Shown piece by piece: positions 11,891-22,800 of a DNA stretch of 64,000 nucleotides. A model generated the notes under the pieces. It did no database searches. It had not been told where the DNA came from and saw nothing but the letters and a program-made list of their open reading frames with translations. The stretch is from Panagrolaimus kolymaensis (Eukaryota > Nematoda > Chromadorea > Rhabditida > Panagrolaimidae), in assembly GCA_028622995.1 (NCBI GenBank), contig JAJQJQ010000024.1, positions 1,302,001 through 1,366,000 of the forward strand. Direction: 5' to 3'. Numbering within the stretch: position 1 is the stretch's first letter; each line of letters begins with the position of its first letter. Both the position numbers and the translations under genes were made by a program.

Positions 11891-14800
11891 ATGCAATTAA
11901 GCTTATCCATTAGTCGCTTAAAGCGACTAACATTATATTTATTTTATTTTTTCTTAACTGCTTCTTCGGTTTATTCTTCTGAAAATGATTCAGGTGTGTT
12001 TAATTTTTAACATAAAAAGTTTTAAAACTGTAAGTGGGAATTTTTAGAGGCTACTTCACCACCTCAAAATAGGCAACGACAACCAGATAGTTCAGTGACA
12101 GGAAAATTAAATCAATTTAATGGATTTTATACTCCTCGACCATTACCATCCAATGCAAATTTTGGTGAGCTTTTTTTATTACACGTAAAAATAAATTTAA
12201 ACTGTTTTCTTTTAATTTTGCAATTTTTTGCTTTTTCTTTATTTTAAAATAATTTTAAACTGAGTTCGATAGTTGACGATTAATTTTTTTTATAGTTTAT
12301 GCCTCAATTTGGGCAAGTTGGTCAGCATGGTCATTTTGTGCAAATAATGTACAAATTCGAGTTCGAGCATGTAATACTGTTCGGGGCTTTACTTGCCCTG
12401 GACCTAATCAAGAACGAAAGCCTTGTGGAGCTGCTGCTCAAAATCATGGAAATATGCGGCAAAGGCTTCGACCCCATGGATTCGGTGGAGATTACGACGC
12501 CGTGGATCCATGGGAAGAAGATCGTCGAGAAGCTTTAAAACAACTTTACGCGGATTATACTCCCCCGGATGAACCTCAAAGACCTCCATCGCCACCTTTA
12601 AGAGAATTGGGAAAAACTTTAAAATCTAAAAATGGAAATGAATTTATTGCGGTTCAACGAAGTCCCGGCAGAACGGCTGTCGTAAATAATGGAGGTGGTG
12701 GTGGAGGATACGGTCATGTTCCATTGGCACCTTTACGACCTCCACCTGGAAGTGATTTTAATAGAAAATTACATTCTGATGGAACTGGACAAGCACCAAG
12801 TAAGATTTTTTTAAACTGCTAAGCTTTTTCAATTTTTAGAAATTTATGTAAAAATTAGAGAATTAGGAAACTCAAAAGTAAAATTAATTTTTTTATATAA
12901 AACTGAACCAAGATCTTTCTTTCATTAAAAACTTCATTTCTATTTCTGAAAATAAAATAATCATATTTTGAATGATAAATTCTAAAAAGAGTATATTTCT
13001 TTTAAACAAATAAAACAAAAAACTGAAATCCGTTCAAAATATTTGATTTTTTTGAAACTTTTAACTGAACTTTAATAAAATTCCTTTCTTTATATTTGAA
13101 AAAAAAACTGCCACGAGGTTTATCTCTCGATCTGTTGTTTATTAATTCGTTTATTTCATAACTTTTTATTTATCCACTTTTTTTTCTTCATAATATTATA
13201 AAAAACTGTGGACTATATTGCCAAAAGATTTAAAAAACTTTATTTTAGCTAAACAGAGTCAATTTTTTTTATTTATAAAAATAAATTTTAAAAAAAATTA
13301 AAAACTGTGCTAAATTTTTTTTATAGGTATGACGCCTGAACTTTTATTTGGTTCAAAACTTGAAATTCCACCAAGGCGAATTAAATCTTCGAGTTCAGAA
13401 TCAAAGGAACAAAAACTGGAGGGAATTGGTAGTGCTGAAAGAAAAGATAATAATAATAATTCAGCTTCGACAGCAGCTTCATCATCTTCTTCCATTGAAA
13501 CATCAGCATCATCATCCTCAAAATCTTCCAGTCATGAACAAGAAAAACAACAAACAATAACAAAAGTTCAAAATGAGGAAGAAAAAATTGGTGTTGGACG
13601 ACCAGTGCCTTCAACGGAAACAAATGAAAATCCATTAAAAATTGGTATGCATCATCAAACAAATAAAAATGGCGGATTTGAGAATGAAAAAATTGGAGAA
13701 ATAACTAAAAATGAATCCTTAAATCAAGGAATTGAAGGAAGTCAAGCAGAAGGCGTCGATGACCAAAGCCAAGGTGGTGAAGTATTTGGAGAATCTTCGG
13801 TGACAGATATATTGCCACCAATTAAACCCACTCTCGAATCAACAACTCAAAACCCAACAACAATTGAAAGTGAATTATTGGAAGATTTTACAACCATTTC
13901 CGCCACTGCTGCCAATATTGAAACTTCAAACATTCACACAGAAGCAGCCTCAGCCGCCACAGAAAATTTGGAAGGTGGTGAAGCAGCTGTGGCAGAAGAA
14001 GTAGTTCCACGCCCAAGAGAAAATAATAATATTCCTCCAAAGAGTCAATCATTCCAAATCAATGGAGGCAGCAGCAATTCAGCTGCAGTCGCCCCTCAAG
14101 CAAAACATTTATCCCTTGAAGACGATGATTCAGATTTAATGAATAATTCCCAAAATAATAATAATCACGATAATGAATTTCAAGGCTCATCAAAAATTCA
14201 TATTTCTCAAACAAATATGAATAATAATAATAAAAAAATTAGTCTTGATAATATTAATGATGACCCTTCAAATCTTCCAAAAGATGAAATGTATGACGAT
14301 CAATTTGAAGCGACAGAAAAATTAGAGAAAACTACTCAAACACCCGAAGATAAAATCAAACAACTTGAAGCTGATATGGATACATTAGAAACACAAATAA
14401 GCGAAAAATTACATTCGGGCGAAGTTAAATTTAATAAGGTGATTAGTTAATTATTTATTTTAAAAGTTGGCTAAAAATAAATATTAAAAATATTCCTTTT
14501 CCAGCTTTTTTAAATAAAATCCATCATTTTTTGTTAGAAAATAATTTTTTTTAGGATACTGAAAAGGCCCTTGAATGGATGCTTGCAAATATGACAAAAG
14601 CAGCCGAAGAAGCAGCAGCAAGACAATCAAAGCTTGAAGAAACTAAAAATGTTATCAAAATCAAGCACGATCATGCTGCTCCACTTCATTCGGGCGAAGT
14701 TGAATTCCCATTGGAGCAAGAACATTCAGGTGAAATAAAAAATAGTGGTTTGTTTGGAAAAACCCAAGTTTTGGATGCTAAACAATTTGGTTCTAAAATT

Positions 14801-15874
14801 TCACCATTGGATAGTCCCATCACTCTACGAAAGATTCAACCTGAAAATTCTAAGCAACATTATGATTCACTTAAATATCAACATGCTAAAATTGTAAGTT
14901 TAAATATTTTTTATTCGAGATCTGTTTAGATATTTTTTGAAATTAAAAATTCTTCAATTAATCAAAATTTTAAAACCGTCCAAAATAATTTTTTTTAGAT
15001 AAAACCAATCGAACTCAAAATTACTAAACACGAAAATAAAAACACGGAAGCAGAATTATTAGAATCAGATTTAAAAAAGCTTCGAATTGAAATGGCTAAT
15101 ATGCAATCAGAATTAATTGCACTTCAAGGTGATACTTCCTCTTCCTCCTCAATTGTGGAAGCAGAAAAAAATGTTCGAAGAACTACAATAGCACCAAATA
15201 TGAAAGCTCTTGATTTGGAATTGGTTCCTAAAGCTCCAAGACAAAAATCATCAAAGAATGGACCAAATGTTCCAATAATTTCTACAAATGGAAATAATGA
15301 TGGTGGACAAGTATTTTTACTTGATACTCCAAATAACGAAAAAGGTTAGCTTTAAAAGAAATAATTCGAATTATGAGATATGTATTTGCAAAAAAAAGTA
15401 TTATTGAAAAAAACGCGCAGAATTTAAAAACAATTCCAAACATTTATTTACAATCAAAAATATTTTTTTAGAAACCCTTTGTTTCGTTTTTTTTATTATT
15501 TATAAATATTATTGGAAAAAATTGATTTTGTAATCCCAAATATTTATATTTTTTTAGGTGAAGCCAAATGGAGTTCATGGAGAGAATGGGGTGATTGTTT
15601 TTGTGATAAACAAGTTCGAACTCGAATATGTAATTATGAAAGCGGATTTCATTCAAAAGGATGCCAAGGAAAATCATTTGAATCTCGTCCATGCATAACA
15701 TCAAGACCATGTCCAGCTAAAATAGCAGCCAAAAAATTATTAACCACGACAACAATGAATCCATTAAAAATTGCAACCGATTCAAATGGACTTTATACTT
15801 TATCTCCACGAAAAGGTCCTAGAAATGGATATGCATTTAAACCAAATCCACTCAGCGTTGCCATATCATCATAA
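11891..15874 (+). CDS. Large secreted protein with two TSP1 domains and long acidic linker
   Basis: Seven exons (11891-11993, 12048-12164, 12296-12799, 13327-14438, 14555-14893, 14999-15344, 15558-15874) join in frame to 945 residues. The N-terminal hydrophobic stretch LTLYLFYFFLTASSVYS is a signal peptide. TSP1 domain 1 (about 74-125) has IWASWSAWSFC, IRVRAC and a CPGP..C ending. TSP1 domain 2 (about 841-895) has WSSWREWGDCFC, VRTRIC and CQGKSFESRPC. Between lies about 700 residues of Ser/Glu/Asn-rich low-complexity sequence, a short charged segment predicted to form coiled coil (KIKQLEADMDTLETQISEKL), and three HSGE repeats (LHSGEVKF, LHSGEVEF, EHSGEIKN). This suggests an extracellular matrix or guidance component; no orthologue was named. 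AAACTG motifs fill introns only up to 13.3 kb. Confidence 0.8.
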
Positions 15875-16662
15875 AAGAAAAAAAAATTAAAATAAAAGTA
15901 GTCGAAAGAAAGGAGGGCTTTCATAAATAATATTGTTTGTTGTTTTCTATTTTTTTAATACAAAGAAAAAGAAAAAAGGTATTAATTTTTTTGCTCAATT
16001 TTTTAATTTATTTGTTTGTTTGAAAAACAAAAATGTTTAATAAAAAAAATTATAATATAATAAAATGGTTTTTGAAAATATACTGTGGCCCACAAACACC
16101 AACCAAAATTTCCTCTTCTACCCGATTTATTTCCGATAATAAAAAAAAAATAATTAATTAAAAAAGTATCACAAAAGACAATAATAAAATATAAAAGAAA
16201 GGTTTTGATTAAAAAAAATTAGCTGCAAAAACAAATTTAATATAAAACCCAAAAAAAATGTTCTAAAACAATTTGAAAAAAATAAAAGCAAATACATAAA
16301 TAAATAAATTGAAAAAAGAGAGATCAGAAAAAGCAAAACAAATTTAATAGAATTTTTTTTTAAATAAAAAAGAAAGGAAAAACAATATAAAATTTAAATT
16401 GGAGTAACAATGAAATTAGAGAAGCTTAAAAAATAAAAATACAGAGTTCAAAAAAAATTTAGAGGTTATTATTATAAAATACATTTTTTTGTTTTGTTTT
16501 GAATGAAGGCAGTTAAATTAATTATTAGAAGGAAGAGGGAAAAAAAGAAAAAAATAAGGCTGAAAAAAGTAGTTATTATTAATCCAAAAAAAATGTTGTT
16601 GTTAATTTTTCTTTGGATATATAAATAACAAAAAAAACCTCGAACAACCATTGAAACATTTT
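15875..16662. other. Convergent 3' intergenic region, A-rich
   Basis: Between the 3' ends of the TSP1 gene (+) and DCP2 (-). It is rich in poly-A runs and AATAAA-like words, the expected tails of a + transcript. Almost no AAACTG/CAGTTT motifs are present, so array A has ended. No coding signal was seen. Confidence 0.5.
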
Positions 16663-18767
16663 TTAGTAAAAAACTGTTTGATTTTTCGATTGTTGTGGAG
16701 GCGGTGGTGGTAAATTATTATATCGAATTGGAGATTTTTTTAATTTTTGAATTCTTTGTTTTTGTTGTGGCGTCACTGAATTGGAATCCAATAAATTTGG
16801 GGCGGATGTTTGAGATTTTCCATTATCAACAACACCCATTTTATTATTATTTTTGGGTCTAATATCCAAAAGTTTAGCTATCGCTAAAGTTGCTTCTTCA
16901 CAAGTTAAAAGTGTTTGAGAAGAAGTGGCCGCTGACGACGATGATAATGATGAAGAAGCGGGTCTTGGTGGTGGTAGTTGTGTTAATGGTAGTTGTTGAT
17001 GGTCATCAATATTAGGTCCAGGTGAAAATGAAGAAAATATTTGAGGTGTTGAAGATGTTGATGTTGGCTGTAAAAAATCAAATTAAAGTTTTAAAAAATG
17101 CTTCTTTTTTTCCAAAAAAAAATTAGCCACAAAGAGTGTTTGGTTATCGGCTAACTTACTTTTTTCTGCTGCTGCGGTTGTTGTTGTTTATTATTATCTT
17201 GGATTGGAGCAGTATAAACCAAAATGGTATCAGTTTTATTATTTTCACCATTTAATAATGAATTATTATTATTTGTTGGTGATGGTAAAGGACTTGAAAC
17301 TAAAAAGTAAAAAAACAAATAAATCATTTTTATATATAATATTTGTTTCAAAAAAGGGTAAAAATTTGCTTACTTTGAGGATTGGAATTATTAAATAATT
17401 TTAAAAATGTTTCACCAGTAAAACTTTGTGGATTTGGATTTATAATTTTACTGCTGCTGCTATTACTACCATTTTGGGATTGAAGTTGTTGTTGATCCTT
17501 TTTAGCTTTTTTAGCTCTACGACTTTTTTCTTTTTTAACAAATTGATGGATATCATTTACAAAGGGAACAACATTATAAAAATTTGATGGTTTCATATTT
17601 ATTTTTTTGGAGCTTTCAAAATCATTTCGATCTCGAGGAAGTAAATCGATTCGAAACCATTGGATTTTTCTGAAAAAAAAATTTGGGAGTAAATACAGCA
17701 AAGATACAGAATCCAAAAAAAAAAAATATTTAAATCAAAAAAGTAACCCCTACCGAATTTCTTTATTTGCATGAGGCTCAAATTTATAATCCATTTCAAC
17801 ATCGGTTGCAACAAATAATTGAGTCATGGCTCTTCCATTAGTAAATCTCGAATAACTTCGCTTTTCATTCACCTTTTCTTTTATATCGTATCCCGTTTCT
17901 TCACATACTTCTCGAATCGCACAATCTATGGGTTTTTCACATTCATTCACTTTGCCTTTAGGAAAACCCCATGAATTTGTTGAAGCAAAATATCCTTGAA
18001 CCAGCAAGACATATTCTAATGTTTTATCAATCATTATTGCTCCATTTGTTGGAATATGTTGTTTATAAAAATAAAATTCATCTATTATCTGGAAAAAAAT
18101 GAAAAATTATTTTTATATATAAAAAATTGTCTAAAAAAGCCGTTATTTTTCATCGTAGCTTGATTCCCAAAAAAACGGAGGATATAAAAAAGTTTTTTGA
18201 CTTTAGAACTTCCACGAACCTTATCACACATTTTAGCTCGAGATTTAAGATATAAACATTGTTTAAAAATAAGTCGAGCAAAATCTTTAAAACTAATATT
18301 TTTACATTCAGGAAATTCAGGATTATCACAATAATTATCTATATAAAACCAATGAGCCATTTCAATTTCAAAGAATATTCGCATGTTATCTTTTCGCTGA
18401 AAAAATAAAATAAGAAAACATATATTTATTTTAGTTTCTTTAAAATAAGGCAAAAATGAAAACTTTATTGAAGGAAGAATCGATGGAAAAAAGACTAAAC
18501 TCAAGGACTCCAAACAAAAAATTTGTTTACAACATTGTTTTTGGATTACAAAAGCATCAAAGAAAAGAATGCAAAGGCCTCTAATTTTCTCAAAAATTGT
18601 TAACATAGGTTTGTTTATTAAAACTAATAATATAAACTCACATAATCTTGTGGTACACCTTCTAAAAAACGAAAGCAAACATCATTAACTATTTTAGTTG
18701 GAATTAAATTAGATGAATTTGATGATGTTGAATCCGTTGTTGGTATCGTTGTTGTTGGTGTTGTCAT
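16663..18767 (-). CDS. DCP2: mRNA decapping enzyme DCP2 (Nudix hydrolase)
   Basis: Exons 18767-18642, 18396-18220, 18088-17754, 17669-17374, 17299-17160 and 17067-16663 give 492 residues. An N-terminal Ser/Thr/Asn tail is followed by the DCP2 box A region (IEMAHWFYIDNYCDN, then FKDFARLIFKQC). The Nudix fold begins with GAIMIDKTLEYVLLVQGY. The Nudix box is GKVNECEKPIDCAIREVCEETGYD-like, with the REVCEETG metal-binding glutamates intact near residues 149-156. WGFPKGK precedes it, as in other DCP2 proteins. A box-B-like end (WFRIDLLPRD) and a disordered Gln/Pro-rich C-terminus follow. DCP2 hydrolyses the m7G cap in the cytoplasm with DCP1. Introns are ordinary and free of the CAGTTT motif, unlike flanking genes. 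The extended, low-complexity C-tail is usual for metazoan DCP2. Confidence 0.95.
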
Positions 18768-19873
18768 AGCTTATCGAATTAACATTAAATAAAATAATTT
18801 TATTGTTATCAAAAAATCTAAAAAGTAATAATCAAATTTAGTCAAATTCATGGATGGTAAAAAAAGTTATGTTTGTGAAGAAAAAAAGTGCAAAACACCC
18901 GCGCTGCTTTCTTTTTAGACATTAGGCCAAAAGAAAAAAAAGAAAAAAAACGTGTTTTTTTTTCTGTATGTTCTGCTTGCATTGAAAATGTGGGTGTGTT
19001 TCAGGGATGTCCGAACGTTCGGAGTTCGGGGTTCGGAAGTTCGGATGTTCGGCCTTTTTGGCCGAACATTGTTCGGAGTTCGGATGTTCGGATCAGTCAA
19101 AACTCATGTTCGGACATCCCTGGTGTGTTTGGAAGAAGTGATGCTTTTGGTTTTGTTGCGTTTGCAAAAGCATCGATCAAAATGAAATTGTTTTTGATTT
19201 AATTTTCAAGATATGAAACTCTTCTTTTAAAACTTATTTACAATGCACAGTTTTTTAAAAATGTTCAATAAACTTTGTATTCAGTTTTATCTTTAACATT
19301 CATTTCCAAAAATAGAGAATGAAAAAAAAAATTTCTACAGTTAAAGAGCTAATTTCTTAACTCTCATGAAGACACAGTTTATAATGGCCTATTAGCTTTT
19401 ATATGTACAGTTAAAGACTTGTGGTGGATAAACATTTACCGTAAAAATATTAAAACTTTATCATTTTATAAAATACAAACATAAAAAATAAAAATATCGA
19501 ATTAAATTAAAAAAAAAAGAAAAATCAACGAATATTAAAAGAATGAGATCGTTTAGAAATTTTTATAAAAAAATATTTTTTGAGATTTATTATGGTTTTT
19601 GATTGGTAATTCAAAAATTTACAGTTTTTTTACAGTTATTCGAGAGAAAAAAAATTGACTTTTATCAGTCAAAAAAAACTTTATGAAAAAGATGACAGTT
19701 TAAAATTATGAATTATATTTAGTTCTAAAACTAATCAGTATATTTAAGAGGACAGTTAAAAAAATAATAATTTAGTGAAATGTAAATTAATTATAAAAAT
19801 ATCACATAATTTTTTTTTTGATTTTGCAGCAAACAAGAAATGAAGAAAAACTTTCCAAGATGGTCAACAGTTT
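18768..19873. other. Intergenic region with a short MITE and start of motif array B
   Basis: Upstream of DCP2 and downstream of the potassium-channel gene. It contains the hAT-type MITE at 19002-19122. CAGTTT motifs on + begin at about 19248 and recur near 19339, 19374, 19408, 19621, 19632, 19696 and 19752. No gene was seen; the open frames over 18.9-19.2 kb are read through the MITE. Confidence 0.5.
19002..19122. mobile_element. 121-bp hAT-type MITE
   Basis: Terminal inverted repeats CAGGGATGTCCGAAC and GTTCGGACATCCCTG bound the element. The 8-bp direct duplication GTGTGTTT lies at 18994-19001 and 19123-19130. The interior is made of degenerate GTTCGGA repeats in both orientations and would fold on itself. 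Eight-base duplications and a CAGGG start are hallmarks of hAT elements. Both duplication copies are identical, so the insertion is fairly recent. Confidence 0.9.
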
Positions 19874-22800
19874 TTACATTCTAGCTGAAGCCATTCCCAT
19901 TCGAGGGCCATTTGAATTTAATAATGGCGTGGTTATTTCATGTTGGCATGAATTTTTATTTGCTAGTAATAGTTGGCGGCGTTGATGAGCTATGGGTTGT
20001 TGCTTTACCTGAAAATAAAACTTTTAATTCAACCTGCGATTTTTAAACTCTTTTCAGTTTTTTACTCTATAATTTTTAAAATATTTGTAATTTAATTTAA
20101 GAATTTTTTAAAGAAAAAAAATTTCTTATTAGTTTTAAAGATTTTTTATTATTAAAAAACGTCAACTTTTACAGTTTTTCAAAAATTATTTTTGTGTCTT
20201 ATAAAATTGTATCACAGTTTATTAATCAAAAATATAAAAAGAAAAATTATCAGTTAAGAAGAAATTTCTGCTATTTTTTCAATTACCAAAAAAAAATTCC
20301 AACACCAGTTTCAGAAAAAAATTTATTAAATCTTACCTGTTCCAAATTTAATACAGCCCTTTTCTTTTTAGGCATTTTTGATCTAGCTTGAGTGTGAGAA
20401 TAAAACATCGCAAAATTACTAACAATAACGGGAACTGGGAGGGCGATGGTTAATACACCCGCTAAAGCACAAATAGAACCTATCAATCGTCCAAGATATG
20501 TATGAGGTGTCCTAAAACATATTTTTCTATTTTATACAGTTTTTAACAACAAAGAAAATAAAAATCTTACATATCACCATAACCTATAGTAGTCCTGAAA
20601 AGAAATTTTTTTTTATTAATGGTAAATAAAAGAAATGCAGTTTAATTTTTTTTGTGTAAATTTTAACACTTACATAGTTACTACAGCCCACCATAATCCA
20701 AGGGGAATGGATTGAAATTGATTATCTGGATTCACTTCCACCCTTTCCGCATAATATACTAGAGAAGCAAATAAAACTATACCAAGAACTAAGAAAAATA
20801 CAAGTAACATTAATTCTTTGGCGCTTGCTCTGAAAAAAATAAAAAAAATGTTACTTGCAATGTTACAGTTTTAATCAAAAATTATTATAAGTGGTTGGTG
20901 ATAATAAAGTTAGAGTGTATTCTGCAATTAAGAATGCATTTCCTGCTACAGTTTAAAACTTTACAAAAAAATAATCTTTTCAGAAATGCACATAATTGCG
21001 CCAGTTTATGACTTTGAGAAAAAAGTTTATTTTAAACATTATTTTTAAAAATAAAAATAAAAAATACTAGCTCTTAGGAATCCTGCTCAGTTTTTTAATT
21101 AAAAAATTCTTATTTTAGCTATTTATTTGTGAAAAAAAAATTTAAAAAGCATAATTTTTGCAAAAAAGAGCACTCACATACAGTTTTAAAACCCTATTTT
21201 AAAAATTTTATTTATATATTTTAAAACCTCCGGAAACCTTTGACATCAGTTAAGTTTAGTCCCCGAAAAAAATAAAAAATTTACAGTTTAAAAAGGCGTT
21301 AGTAAAATGCCATAAAAATAAATTTTTCGTTCAAAAATTATAAAAGCTTTGGAATAAATTTATTTAACAGTTTCGTTTTTTAATTAATAAAATTTTAAAA
21401 TTCCACCATTTATCACATCTCACAGTTTTCTCTTGTCTACTTAAATTTTTTAAAGAAATCTTTGGCTTACTTGAAAGTATGCAATAAAATTTTTAATCCC
21501 TGAGAATGTTGAGTTAATTTAAATAATCTCATAATACGAATAATAGATAAGAATTCCAAATCAGCTGTGGTTCCAAATGAAGTGGCTAATAATAAATCCA
21601 CATAAAATGTTAAAGTTGCAACTATATCAATTATATTTACTGGAGCTTTAAAATATTTTATTTTAGATGGACTTGTTAAAAATCTAAAAATAATAAAAAT
21701 CAAGAAATTGTTTCTAAATGGCAGTTAAAAATTATTACCGAATTATTATTTCAATTGTAAACCAAACATTGCAGATAGTTTCAACAATCTGAAAAAAAAG
21801 TGCAGTTTAATAGTTGGAAACCCAAAATATATGCAGCATATATTCGCTGGCGACAGTTTTAAGAATAAAAAAGTAAAATTAAGGGAATATTTTTTTAAAT
21901 CGAAAAAAATGGTTTGCAAAATTTAAAAAAGTTTTAGTTGTAACAAAAAAAGGTAAAAATGTCACACAGTTTTTTTTTTCTTTGATGGATTATTATTAAT
22001 TTCTAAACAAAGAAATATTAACATTATACTTTCCACTTTATTCAAACAGATTCAGTTTTCTATTAATGACAAAAAAAATTTTTTGCTAAAAAAAATTGAC
22101 ATGGGAAAATCCCTGATTTAAAGCAGTTTTTATTTTCACAAGACAAAATTCGTTGTTGTTTTTTAAATTATTTAAATTAGCAAAAGAAATTTGTTTTGAT
22201 GGGGCAGTTTAAAAAAAATATTCAATACCCACACACACAACCAGCCAGTTATTTTCATAAGTAATGAGAAAAGTGTAACAATTTTTTCTTCGATGAATTA
22301 TTATTATTTTTAAACAAAAAAACGCTTACTTTATATTTTTCAAGGCATTAAAATAAGTCGCAGTTTTCTATTATAAAAAAATATTTTTTGTTTAAAAAAA
22401 TTCAAACATGGAAAATAACTTGGAAGATTTCTTAAACTGTTTTTATTTTAACAAAAAAAAAATTCGTTTTTGTTTTTTAAATTTTTAAAATAATTAAAAG
22501 AAATATGCTTTGTTATGGCAGTTTTTAAAAATACTCAAAAAAATCTCAATTTCGCTCTCTCGGTGCAGTTTTTATTTAAATTAATTTTTTAGAAAAAATA
22601 TGACAAGCGGCCTCCACAAATTTCCATCATTGACAGTTAAATTTTAAACTAACCATAAAACTTGGATGAGGTTTAGAAGATTTTTGATCTATTCCTATTG
22701 CTTCTGTCCTGTATTTACACATGGTGGTTTGTCTTTTCCATCTTGGACCGCCATCACTATTGCCTCCACCTCCACCATCGTCTTCCTCTTCTTCATCATT

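Larger units (their letters stand above)
149..13308 (-). repeat. Motif array A: CAGTTT on minus strand (AAACTG on plus)
   Basis: By eye, about 100 copies of (A/T)AACTG on the + strand lie in introns and intergenic DNA, typically 50-120 bp apart, with only a few in the opposite orientation. Examples are near 997, 1044, 1116, 3594, 3653, 3714, 4906, 4972, 5029, 5094, 9918, 9960 and 10026. A five-base word of this composition would be expected about once per kilobase per strand at the AT content seen. The side towards AAA is A/T-run rich; the side past CTG is unique, more GC-rich sequence. The array runs through genes on both strands and stops at the coding-rich exon at 13.3 kb. Strand is given for the CAGTTT reading; the functional orientation is unknown. 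Confidence 0.8.

Noticed and set aside
18888..19202. Open frames on both strands at 18.9-19.2 kb
   Set aside because: They read through the repeat-filled hAT MITE and have no splice or codon support.
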